Assembly: GCA_012064415.1 (NCBI GenBank)
Contig: SSNU01000314.1
Coordinates: forward strand, 1-64,000
Length of the DNA: 64,000 nucleotides
Direction: 5' to 3'
DNA from: Gyrodactylus bullatarudis
Lineage: Eukaryota > Platyhelminthes > Monogenea > Gyrodactylidea > Gyrodactylidae
Under the pieces are notes generated by a model. It was not told where the DNA came from. It ran no database searches and saw nothing but the letters and a program-made list of their open reading frames with translations. The position numbers and the translations under genes were made by a program. This document shows positions 10,777 through 23,253 of the stretch, piece after piece. Within the stretch, counting starts at the first letter, position 1. Every line of letters starts with the position of its first letter.

Positions 10777-12183
10777 ACGTTTTTAAGCAATTAAAGAAAT
10801 TTATTGGGATGATGTTAATTATTACATGAAAATTATTTTTTTTGTTTTGAAATATCTTTGAGAGAAATTGAGATGCAAGCTTCAATAAAAAAATTTTACT
10901 GAATAAAATAAAAAATGAGAATGTTCAAAAAGCTTTAAAAGATGTATTTATTATTCAAACAAAGTTAGAGGCGGTTTCAATAATCTTACGAAATTAATAC
11001 ATCTAGATGTCTTGAGTACACTACGGAATTACATTAACAATGTATGCTTCTTCAACGGTTCATCTTTTATTCTGACAACAAGCTATGTAATTTTGGCATA
11101 AATAATTCAAAAGAAGGAGTAGAACTTGGTGAAATAAAGATTTTTATTACCCTAGAGTATTTCTCTCAATTGCTTGTTTTTTGAGGAAACTTTCCTCAAT
11201 TTGACTTCTAAGTAATAATTAACTTTTGAAAATTTACGTTACGATAGTTATTTCTATAATCAAGAATTTAAATCACTTTATTCACCTATAGATTTAATAA
11301 AAATTAATCTAAATAACTTGCTATCTATCTAAAAATGGTTCAAATTCAAAGATAGTATTTTTACTTGAGGTTCGCTTCAAAAAATCTACTTATGTAACTA
11401 GAAAAATAAAATTTCAAATAAAAAAACGTTTTTAATAATATTAAATTTCATAATTTTGAATTCACGATAAATCTTCCAACAAAGATGCGAAAATGACCTA
11501 AAACCTAATAGAGACTTGAGTTGCCTTATTTTCTCGAAAATGTTCTGAGGTTGCTGAATGAAAGTCATGCTAGGATTAAGAACAGACTAATAGAACTGAT
11601 TTGAGACTAATTTTAAACGAAACTTGAATGAATAAAACTATTCTGATCGATCAAAAAACGTTTTTTATTTGAATTATTTTATAATTTTTTTTATCTTATT
11701 ACAAAATGTATAAAAGACAATATGGAAGAACTAGTTGAAGAAATCAAATTTCGAATGTATTTTATCATTTTTGTCGTGTAATTGGCTTTACTGTAAGGGA
11801 ACTTTACTAGTTATGATTATATCCAAACAACTTCATTTTCATAAATCATTAAAGAAAAAGTCATGCCTTTGTGAAATGTCAGTCAGTCTGGAAAATTACT
11901 TATCGCTTCTACTAAAGATTTATTTCTTCACTCGTTCTATTCATGAATAAAAGAATAAGAAAATACACGCGCGTATTTGTCAAGATTATATCAGATGAAG
12001 TAACTTTGTAAGCAAAATTTTTTTATTTTCTCTAAATATATAAAAGGGGAGAGAACAAAGATTTTTATCAAAAGGGGATCAATCTATTTATTCTCCACTC
12101 TTAAACTACCATTTAATCAGATTCCCTTGAGTCTTGCATAGAGCTGAATAAATTATACAAGATCAGTTAAAGCTAGTAAAATG

Positions 12184-13261
12184 TGTTACAGTGAATCTGG
12201 AAACTAATGTTAGTCTTAGGACTCCCTGATAGTCTTAAGACTCCCTAGTTAGCTAGGGATTCTGGAAACTTGGTTTCTAGAATCCCTACCCGAGTTATTC
12301 ATAGTTACAGGGAATCTAGAAACTAAAGGAATTCTTAAGAATCTCTAGCAAGTTAGGAAATCTGGAAACTTGGAGAGTTTTAAGAATCCCTAGGGAATTT
12401 AAAAACTTTTAAGAATTTTGAAAATTTTGATATTCTCTAAAACGTTAATAAAAATAAATTTAGTATCCAAAATACTTAATGAAAAACTATTGATAACTGA
12501 AAATTTTGATATTCATTGTTTGAAAAACCATTTTATTTATTCGCACAAGATAAACTATTGTGACATCTTGAGTTACATAAAACATTATTTTTTTTGCATT
12601 TANNNNNNNNNNNNNNNNNNNNNNNNNNNNNNNNNNNNNNNNNNNNNNNNNNNNNNNNNNNNNNNNNNNNNNNNNNNNNNNNNNNNNNNNNNNNNNNNNN
12701 NNNNNNNNNNNNNNNNNNNNNNNNNNNNNNNNNNNNNNNNNNNNNNNNNNNNNNNNNNNNNNNNNNNNNNNNNNNNNNNNNNNNNNNNNNNNNNNNNNNN
12801 NNNNNNNNNNNNNNNNNNNNNNNNNNNNNNNNNNNNNNNNNNTAAATGCAAAAAAAATAATGTTTTATGTAACTCAAGATGTCACAATAGTTTATCTTGT
12901 GCGAATAAATAAAATGGTTTTTCAAACAATGAATATCAAAATTTTCAGTTATCAATAGTTTTTCATTAAGTATTTTGGATACTAAATTTATTTTTATTAA
13001 CGTTTTAGAGAATATCAAAATTTTCAAAATTCTTAAAAGTTTTTAAATTCCCTAGGGATTCTTAAAACTCTCCAAGTTTCCAGATTTCCTAACTTGCTAG
13101 AGATTCTTAAGAATTCCTTTAGTTTCTAGATTCCCTGTAACTATGAATAACTCGGGTAGGGATTCTAGAAACCAAGTTTCCAGAATCCCTAGCTAACTAG
13201 GGAGTCTTAAGACTATCAGGGAGTCCTAAGACTAACATTAGTTTCCAGATTCACTGTAACA
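12184..13261. mobile_element. Large foldback element around a 240-base assembly gap
   Basis: Bases 12184-12602 are the exact reverse complement of 12843-13261, without a single mismatch seen. The centre, 12603-12842, is all N. The arms consist of modular short palindromes (AGTCTTAAGACT, TTCTAGAA, CCCTAGGG and GGAAACTTGGTTTC types) like those at 6152-6946. Reading frames that appear to cross the gap are artefacts of the N run. A foldback transposon is the simplest reading, but a mirrored contig end joined at the gap would look the same. Confidence 0.7.
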
Positions 13262-13414
13262 TATATATAGGTGACAATTGAAATTTTGAGTTTTTAAAAT
13301 CTAGATTCATTTTCTTTTTCATTTTTACGAACTACACTTAGTAAAAAACATTTTTAAATTTGTATTTTTTCAACATAAGAAATTCAAATTTTAGGCTTTC
13401 CAAAGTCTATCTAC

Positions 13415-13876
13415 TAGACTTGGACGAAATTTTGCAAAATTACTTAAATCGCCTATCGATATTAATAAAACTAATCTCCAAGTATTTAAATATAATCCCA
13501 CCAAATTTCGCTTCAAAATACCTTTCCATGCTTCTAGAATAGGATAAACAAAATTGTGAAAATTTTCAAATTTAAAACGTTTTTTGGCCTATCAAAATTG
13601 TAATATTTATGAAAAAAAGAGAAATTTCGTTTTGAGCTATTAAAATAAACAATTTTAATAGGATTTAAGTCGTTTTCAAAACTTTATTTAAAGAAATTCA
13701 AGTTAAAATTATGAATATAAAACAATAAAAAACGTTCTAAATTTGAAAATTTTGTTTATCTTATTCTAGAAGCATGGACAGGTATCTTGAAGCGAAATTT
13801 GGTGGGATTATATTTAAATACTTGGAGATAAGTGATAGGCGATTTAAGTAATTTTGCAAAATTTCGTCCAAGTCTA
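13415..13876. mobile_element. hAT-like nonautonomous element, TAGACTTGGACG family
   Basis: The termini are TAGACTTGGACGAAATTTTG and its exact inverse. The interior matches the copy at 33325-33813. No clear target duplication can be seen at this copy, so its flanks have probably drifted or been rearranged. Confidence 0.7.
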
Positions 13877-14574
13877 CAATTATTTAGTTCTATTATTGTA
13901 TATTCTCTCTAGTATAAACTGGAAGATTATCATATCAGACATCGAAAGGTATGAAACATTGTCATTGAATAATTAAAATGCGATAGTTGTTTATTATACT
14001 GAAAGTAACCATTTGTGTCTCAAAATAGCATTTGTCAGTTAATATAATGCATCTACACAGAAATAACAGAAAGATAACAGAGAGGTGTTTATAAAAATCC
14101 ACAACTAATAGCAGATGTCGGGAGAGAGCCCAAGGTAAAATAACTCATGAAAACCGATTCGTATTCAAGTATTCAAGGTATTCAATAAAAACCTCTATTA
14201 ACCATTCTTTAAATTTTTGTACCAATGTACAGCCATATTGAATAGCCATGCCAAAATTATGGTCTAGATCATGGAATTTAATTTGATTTTTTCATATCAT
14301 CATCTTAGTCATAAGAATTCTCATTTTTTTGAGCTTTGAGTTTAAAAATTTTGCTGATTTCAAAGTAAGACAGTGACCTAAAGTTTATTTATAGGATCAC
14401 AAAAAAACCGATTTACATCATAAAAATTTTAATAAATTCGTCATTTTTCTAGATTCCATAAGATCTTGATCAAATTCGAGATTTTAATGAAAAAAATGAG
14501 TATTTTGTAAAATTCAGTAAAATTCCCATCTTCATATTAACTAGCTTTAGTTATACTAAGGGTTTGAACTAAAC

Positions 14575-15300
14575 CCAATTGACATGAAGATGAGAATTTA
14601 CTATTTTTACAAAAAACTCGATATTTTTCTCCGGATGCACAGAAAAAATTAATTTTTTTGAATTCTAGAAAGGAATTAGCTAATAAAATGTGGATATTTG
14701 AAAAAAAATTCGATCTGACCAAAATTAGGCTAGTTTTTGGATTTCGAAGATGCTTCTACTTTTTCAACTTTTGAACCCAAAATCTTTATTGATTTCGATG
14801 ATTCGAAGCAGTTAAAGGATGATATTTAGGATCAACATTGAACAAAGAATTCGAATTCAGTTGTAGAATTTCACTTAAGTTCGTTGTTACTGTGGGAAAT
14901 CAAACCATTTGAATATTTTGATTATCATGAAGGCAAATTATCCAATATCTGGGAGTTAAACTTTCTCTCGGGAGCAGTAAGATCTTCGCTATCTCTAAGG
15001 CCAAATTCGAATTCTTTGTCTAGTCTTGATCCGAAATATCATCACTCAACTGCTTCGAATCATCGAAATCGATAAAAAATTTAGGTTTAAAAATTGAAAA
15101 AGGGGAAATTTGGTGCATTTTTGAAATTGAAAAAAACGGCCCAAATTTTGTTCAGATTGAATTTTTTTCAAATATCCACATTTTATTAGCTCATTCCATT
15201 TAGATTTCAAAAAATTATATTTCTTTCTGTGAATCCGGAGAAAAATATTGAGTTTCTTGTAAAAATAGTAAATTCTCATCTTCATGACAACTAGCTTTAT
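14575..15300. mobile_element. Palindromic element related to families A and B
   Basis: The left arm (about 14576-14870) starts TTGACATGAAGATGAGAATT. The right arm (about 15000-15297) is its inverse, ending at cttcatgacaactagcttta. Shared inner phrases include attcgaagcagtt and aagaattcgaatt. The apparent reading frames are palindrome by-products. A relative occupies 63110-63800 within the ADAMTS gene. Confidence 0.65.
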
Positions 15301-17915
15301 CAACACTTTGTAGAGTACCTTGAAATGAACCTTTTGAGATGATGTATTCATTTTTATTTAAGGGTGGGAAAAGGTAAATTCTCTTGACATTAATTTTGAA
15401 GAGAATCAAACAGCGAGAAAAATCTTCTACATTAGCCTTTTCTCAATTTAAACTTAAATTTCACTGTATTTTCGAATGGAGATTAAAAAAAGTTGCCACT
15501 AAACATTTCTTTCTTAATCTTACATGCGTAACTAAATATATTGGCTTTTATGAGTTATGAGTAGAATAAAAGTAGAAAAGATTTTTACTTATACACATGA
15601 ATTTGATTAAGAACATATTTCTTCGATCATAGCTTCGACAGATGAAAACATCAATAGAATCTAATTCTTGATAAATTCCAGATTTAAGCTTGCAAATGGA
15701 AAATCTCAGTTTTATCAGAATCGTAAGCTTTTTATATTTTGGGAGAGAACTGTTATTATCTAATCGATTTTTTATAATATAGATTCTATAATATGGAACC
15801 AGATCATTGGATCATGGTGCCCAAAAAAAGAGTCCCAATAAGGAGGAGAAAACATGAGTAGAATTTGAACCAAATAGTTTAAGTTAAATTCCGGAACTGT
15901 GTTTCAATTGCGAAACCTTCATAAATATCTTGACAATTAATCGTAATTTTTCGCAATTGTACTGCGTAATAAAATTAGATGTCCTTCTCAAGAAGAAGTT
16001 TTGATTCTATTTGAGATTCCATGTAGGGGGAGGGAGATTATGATCCACTTCAGTTTAATGTTTTCCTCGTATAATTAGATTTTTCATTTCGCCAATAAAA
16101 GATTAATGGGCTTGATGCATTCTTGATGCAACTGGAATGGAATTCAATCGATGACAGATTAATAATTAATTAAAATTAATGTTTCGATTCGGTCGTTTGT
16201 ATTAAGACACGGGTCGAAAAATATTCCTCTAAGCCAGCATTAATTTTTTCCTTACCACAAAATCTATTTTATAATTTACGCTAGAAATTTTTCAAAGAAA
16301 TATGTAAACATTGATAAAAAATTTAGTTTTCGATTACTTATTAGTAGATGGGAATTTCAGTAGAAATCGACTTTCTTAGAAGAGACCAAAAGAATCCATT
16401 ATATCAAGATATCAAGAAAACGCACCTAGGAAAGCTACTGAACTTTTAGTTTTATTTTATGGACTATCCCAAGATTTCGAGGGATTGGCAGGCGAGAAAA
16501 ATTAAATAATATATAATGAAGAAATTTTTCTCAAAAAAATATTACTATGCCCTTGAGCTCTCTGATAGAATAATTTAGGGGAAAAGAGACAGAAGCTCTC
16601 TTGTATATTCTTTGTACACAACAACGAAATGATGGAAGAAACATCTGATGCATTCAGCGAAAGAGAATATGGTGAAAATCCCTTCATTATTTCAGTGATA
16701 ATTTTTTAGAAAATAATTCATCGAAGAATGATTGCTATTATTACCAGGGTAAAAAAGATTTTTCCTTCCTTTTGGAATGAAAAATTTTCTCTTCCATTGT
16801 TCACAACTTTTTGTTATTTCATTTGAAAGAATGAATGAATTACTTGTAGAAATTAGTATCAGAAAAAATTTCAATGAATTTCTCTTGATGGAAATTCGTT
16901 ATTATAAGATTAAAAAAGTGGTAGAAAAGTATATAACTTATACCTTTTCGGAAAAACAATTAAATGCTGAAATCAAATTGATTCTAACATATGCAGTTTA
17001 AGATTGATCAGTCAAATGGATTTGAAACGAGTTATCTTCCTAAATAGGAGAGATATATGGAAATGGTGGTGGGTTATACGTTCGAGAGAGGAATTATTTT
17101 TCTTGAAATAAACGTTTTAAATATTTTGAAAATTCATATTCGTATTGTTTTTTTGCGTCCCAGAAAGGGACTTTCAGACTCGTAGCATAATATAAAACGT
17201 ATCTTCAATTAAGTTATACTCTATAAATCGTTTAATTAACTTTTGAAAATTTCACTATGGAAACAACATCAGAAATTATATTTTTCATATTTAACACGCA
17301 AACTTGGCTTATTCTTTTATTTATTTGAGAATGGTAACATTTGTTAATGGACTTGCCCAAAGACACTCATGTGGCAAAATATTAAACAAGTAGGGTAGGT
17401 TTTGTCAATCAAATAAAGTTACCGTGACTAAAAGGTTGTTTTTATTTCATTCTCAAAGATTCCAGACTGGGAATAGATTTGAAATAATGAACACTAAAGT
17501 AGGGTTAAATTTTTAACCCCAAATTAGTACCAACTATCAATTCTAAGCATTATTTTGTATTGAAGCATGTATCAAAAATGCTTATTTTCAAATCTCCGCT
17601 CAATTTTCAATGAATTTTTACTACGCAATCACTAAGATCCGGAATATCTTGGCCCTATAAAAAGTTTCTCAAGTCTTATCATCAAATATAGTATTCTTAT
17701 CATCAAGAAGCCCTTCATGGTGAATTTCGTTATTTTATCATTTCCGTGGGATATTATAGGAAAAATTGGCAATGCCATAATGGAGAATGACTTTCACGCT
17801 TTAATAATATGCAAAACATGATCTGAGTACTAAATTCCCTCAGAAAAGTAAGTACTCTCGTGAGATATTCGGAGAAAAATAATTTCACCCTAGCCTAATG
17901 CACACTATCTTAAGC
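15301..17915. other. No gene seen
   Basis: Reading frames up to 74 codons (for example 16777-17001) have no recognisable domain, no splice context and a composition that follows the local AT bias. Confidence 0.5.
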
Positions 17916-18275
17916 TAGTTAATATGAAGATGGGAATTTATGAATTTTACAAATTTCTTAATTTTTTCATCAATAAATAGAATTTAATCAAGTTTTTTTT
18001 GGAATCTAGATTATGAGGCCCACTTTCACGATACGGAGAAAAACAATTAGAAAAAATCTATTTTTAAGGAAAATTAGCAAATTTGTAACCTTGAAGTAGC
18101 GCCAAATTCCCATTTTTTGAACTTTGAGTTGAAAATTTTTGTTGATTTCAATGTAAGAGAGTGATCAAAAGTTGATTTTAAGGATCAAAAGAAAGGTCAA
18201 AAAAATCAAATATGCTGAATCTGGTTTTGAGAATCACCCCATAATCGTGTCGAAATTAAATTAAAAAAAAACTAT
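17916..18275 (+). repeat. Family B repeat, single arm
   Basis: It begins CTAGTTAATATGAAGATGGG and runs through tttcacgatacggag, ttaaggaaaattagc and ttgaagtagcgcca to gagaatcaccccataatcg. This is the same order as the left half of the complete palindrome at 25924-26633. The second arm is missing. Confidence 0.7.
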
Positions 18276-21200
18276 CATGAGACCAGATTTAGCCTAATTG
18301 ATCTCCTTCAACTGACAGACTTGAACTGTGGAAGGAAAATTACCATACAGGAAAGTGAGAACTCCATCTCAAGATCAATATTTCTCACAATTTTGAAAGT
18401 CTCTAAAATTTTTAATAATGGATCTTCAGATCTCAAAATTTCTTAATCTTGAATTTAATCCCTTATTTTTATGCTTTTACCTTCAATTCTTTTGAAAAAT
18501 GAATAGTTTATTGGTTTCAGCATATGCGAAATATAAATTAATGTAAAAAGACATATTAGATTTGATTTTTCAATTTAAAAACCTACTAATTCTGAATAAA
18601 CACCTCTTGGACATACTAGTTTTGCAAATACCCCTTGAATAAATTATTATTCAATTATAGTTTATATTTAAACTATTGGCTAGAGTAAAATGGAATGGCT
18701 CCCGCCCTCGATATTTACTACTGTATAATTCAGATATGGAACAGAAATTGTAGATTATCATGACCTGATAATATTTCCTTCGTTCCCCTTTGATCCCTTC
18801 AAACTTCAAAGGGGATTGGAGAAGAAATTTAACTCATTCATTAATTTCTTTCCTTAATTGCCAGTTATTCCAAATGTGAAGGAAGAAAACCAATTTCAAA
18901 TTGATATGGGGGGAGGGGTTAAAGATTTAATCATTACATTTGTGTGATATCCCGATAATTTTCATATCTCGGTCTTGATCTGATCAAGGGAGAGAAAACA
19001 GTATGACAGGAAAAATGATTTATTTTCCTCATTTTGAACGAGACATTGGTACTAAATATCCTTATTGGGATACAGAGGAATAAATTTTGAAGTTGTTCAA
19101 TTTTAGCAATTGTTTTTTGTAACTCTGAAGGCTTTCTGAGTGAAAATCGGCTCATTCTAACTGAAATAAAAATTTTGATTTTTTCTTTAATTTCAATGTG
19201 ACACTTTATATTGGGCTTACAGAATAGCTGTAAATTAATATTAGGAAAAGTTGAGAAACTTTAAAGTCTACAAATTTTTTCAATTCAGTTTAGAAGCTGG
19301 ATATTTGGTGCCACGTGTAACTAAAGGAGGAAAAAATTCGATTGAAATGACCCTTAATTTAATTAAGTTCTATTCAAAAGAATAACCCATTTCACTGGGT
19401 CAGACAAATAAATTTTAAAATGTAATGTTTTTCTATCAAACTAATGGTTCATAGAGAAAAAAAGTAATTAATTTTCTTTCTTAATAAAACTTGAATTACT
19501 TTCATGTTTATTTTAAGACAAAGACATTTGCATCTCTCTTTATCTCCGTGGGCTTTTCACTACACAGTTTGATGAACAGGATTTTTTAAAACTAATTAAT
19601 AAATAGGATTTACATTGGTTTTGACAATTTTTCTGACTGCTCTAAATATACCCAGACAATTAGTGTACATTTTAAAAGTGAAAAATCACTATTTAGTACT
19701 TTAAAAAGTATTTTGGAAACTCTAATTCTGATTAAATTGTTGAATATAGTTTGTATGGATGTGAGGAACAAATGATTCTGATAATTTAGTGATAAAACTA
19801 ACAAAATTTATTTATATCTATATCATGTAAAAGCATGATTTATTTTTGGATGAAAATTAGACTTAATTTAAAGTTCCAATATTTGAATGTACACATAAAA
19901 AAACTTGATTTATTTCTCTGAACGAGATGAATTAATGATTCAAATTTAATTCAAGATTTTCATAATTTTTCAATCAAAGTATTTCGATTTTTCAGTACTA
20001 GCCCATGTTGTTATGTGTCATGTAGAATGAAATCTTTTGAAATAATAACATTTTAACACAACAAATTATTTCATCTTGTGAGAGTATTGATTATTTGAAA
20101 CCAAAAAATTGCATTTCCTTCATTTTATACAAAAACCATTTTAGGCTTGCTTAAGAATGAAATCCTGCAAAAAGACGAAGAAATGATGTTTAGATTGCTC
20201 CGAAAATTTAGTCTGTAGAATTTCCTATACTCCTATAGCTCCAGATAGCTTATACGAGAAGACTTTTCATTTCAAACAAAAAAGAATTGGCAATTTAACA
20301 ATGATTTAAAATCATTAGGCCAATATAGAAAAATGATTTGATCAATTATTGCTCTAGTTAAACAAAAAGAAAAAGTTTATCCTAAGCGAATTTCTGCCAA
20401 AGTGAGAAAAACAATTGACGATGAAATTTTATTTTTCCCAATTCAAATTTGACGCAATCAAAAAAATTACATACTTGCTCTGTAGTTTCGAATTTCCTGG
20501 TTATCATAAAACTTTGACTAAAAATAACGAATAAAAATTCTTCGAGAATGCAGTTTCTTAAATCTAACAGAATGTGAAATTTTCTGCTCAAAGAAATTTT
20601 CTCTCCTCAACTAATGAGTGATTCTGATTTTGTTATAAATGCGAAAGAATTTAAACTATTTCATCTTCCTACTCAAATTGAAAAAGAGTACTCGAAATAT
20701 AGAATATATACGTAGAGGTGACGAAGAAAAATCAATCACTTTTTAGGTTTTCAATTTCTCTTTGCGATTAGAATTTTTTCATATACTCAAGGCTCATTTA
20801 AGAGGGAAGGAAGATGAGCAAATTTTTTTCTCATGGCAAGCATGTGACAAGAATAAAGAAGTATTTTAAACAAAAAATCTATCATTTTAAAAAGGATAAA
20901 AGCTGAGAAATTGGCAACAAATATTATTCCATCTTGAATTTATTCTCAATTTTTAAAATTTGTTTTATCAGAGTTTTGAGTTTGAAAGACAAAGCATTCA
21001 TAGTTATCGTTCAATCTTGATAAATGTTTCTGAATTCATTAGGCCAAGCAAAAACCAAGTAAAAATAAAGCAAAAGTAAGAATGATAATATCACAAAATC
21101 TAGAAAAAGAAACGATAAATCACTGACATAAAACCCAGTTGAATCGATAAACCGATCAAGGTATTATTTTCTTTATTGTTTCATACTGAATTGACTAGCT

Positions 21201-22689
21201 TCATGAATTTAAGAATCAATAATTGACTAAACAATGTGAAAATTTCAACCTTATTCATATTTTTCACGCTGACTTTGATGGAAAAATGTATATTTTTTGA
21301 TGTTAAATTCACTTCATGTAAAACAAAAAATAAAAAATCTAAATTTTAGATTCTGAACACTAAAACCGATCCTAATCTCGATAAACCCAGCAGAGAAATT
21401 TTTCTCAAAATTATATTTTCATGGCTCAAGTTACTACTGATCTTGATGAATCATTTATTCGCAGACTAAGCATTCCTTGAAAGGGTAAAATACCAAAAAA
21501 AGATGAGTTCAAGACGAATTTTGATTGACCAAGTTTTCAACTATGATTTATTTTATATTAAATATTTCAAGATCATAAAACAATAGTTATTTCTCTGAGG
21601 GTCTACTTGATATTTCCTATATTCAGACAAATAACTTTGAAATCTGAAAATTAAAAAAAATCTAGCGTGATAATAATAGCCAAGGGTCTTCTTCGTTAAA
21701 TAAAAAACTTTTCATTGTAATCATAAAGTCTGCAATGAATAAATTGAAATTAATTACATTTTTATAATTTTAACTTGATAGTATCGATGACTTTGGTTAA
21801 AATTGTTAAAAAAAGTCTTACACAAACAAAAGATTGCTTCCATTGCAATTTGAGCCCTTGGGGTAATTCTAGAGAAATTGATTGAATCTTATCGTAAATA
21901 GACATTTCTTGAAATAAAATTGATATACATTTACCAGCACGAGAAATTGGTTCGAACACGCAAAACATACGAAGGACTAATTGAAAATTTCTTCAAATGC
22001 AATTTCGATTGAGATCTCTGTTTTTCTTCATTCGTTGGTGTCCTGTAGAAGATCGTTAGAATTTCTCAATTCTCTAAGCATATCTTGTATATTGAAACAA
22101 AGTAGTGGATTATGAAACATATTTTCTTGATCAATATGACATGATTCTAAAGTGAAATTAAAGCCAAAGAAGTGAAAAATTCAAACAAACGCTGATATTC
22201 TGAAGAGCCACTCATAACTTGAGCGTATTACAACAAAGTTTGGATTCTTACATGTTTTTTTTGAAATTTAAACAACATTTCTTCCCCATTGTCTAAAATA
22301 TGATGATAATATTGGACAGAATTCTACAACTCTGAAAACTATAAAATGTTTCGAGAACAAAAATTAGCATTCATTCCAGAAAAACATCAAAAAAAAACTT
22401 GACCATTTCCAAAATAAAATCCGAGTAAAGTTATTTACATGTTCTAAATTACCCAGTTTGAACATCTAATAAAATATTTTCTCACATGGCCATGAGCTAA
22501 GATCAAAATAAATTTTAGTATTATAATTTTCCAATGTTCAGCATAAGGAATAGATTCAACAGCAGAACATAATCTCATTACTTATAGGGAAACTATGATT
22601 TATTCTTTGTTTTTTTTTTCTTAAAAAACAAGACTGAAGCAGGACCTTTAGTAAGAAAATATTCCGATTGAAATTAGATTATTTATTAG
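18276..22689. other. No gene seen
   Basis: The longest frames are about 70 codons, unsupported by domain or splice signals. No bounded repeat was recognised. Confidence 0.5.
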
Positions 22690-23245
22690 TAGGGCGACCA
22701 AATGCCTTTTTTGAGAGTGAGTCTAGAATACTTTGAAAAGATTAAAAATTCAGTCCTTGTTTTTCTAAACCTCTTAATAAGAGAAATAAGTTTGCCTTTT
22801 TTGCCTATTTGGAGGAGGCTTGCCTTTTTTAAAAAAAGATTGTTTTTACATTTTTTTCAAGGATTGTTCAAAGTTTTTATCATTGTTTATCTTGATCTTA
22901 GTTAAATTTTCATTATCTGAATCGAATTTTATGGGGGACTTGGTAAACAGCCAATAGAAATGGCTTATCCAACTCAACATCTCATTCTCATTGAAAGGAT
23001 TGAAGAATTGATTAATTTTTTTTAAATCACTACTTGTGAGAGACATTCGATTTTATGAATATACCTTTTTTGGTTTACTATGTTGTTAAAGCTACTTTTT
23101 GGATTTTTAATGAGATCTCCTTTAAGTCCTCTTTTAGAAGTTATCTTCTTGGGATGCTTCTTATGAGAAACATTCGATTTGCCTTTTTCAGAATTAACAA
23201 TTGCCTTTTTTTCATCATAAAGTATGCCTTTTTCTGGTCGCCCTA
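22690..23245. mobile_element. hAT-type nonautonomous element (556 bp)
   Basis: The ends are TAGGGCGACCA and TGGTCGCCCTA, exact inverses. They are flanked by the perfect 8-bp direct repeat TTTATTAG (22682-22689 and 23246-23253). TGCCTTTTT is repeated several times near both ends, a subterminal motif a hAT transposase could bind. A 66-codon minus-strand frame at 22846-23046 has no recognisable transposase motif. Confidence 0.88.
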
Positions 23246-23253
23246 TTTATTAG

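Noticed and set aside
12418..13027. 164-codon and 83-codon frames on both strands across the N run
   Set aside because: They consist mostly of unknown residues; they are artefacts of the gap within a perfect inverted repeat.
22846..23046. hAT transposase remnant on the minus strand
   Set aside because: No transposase motif can be seen; the frame lies in a nonautonomous element and is short.
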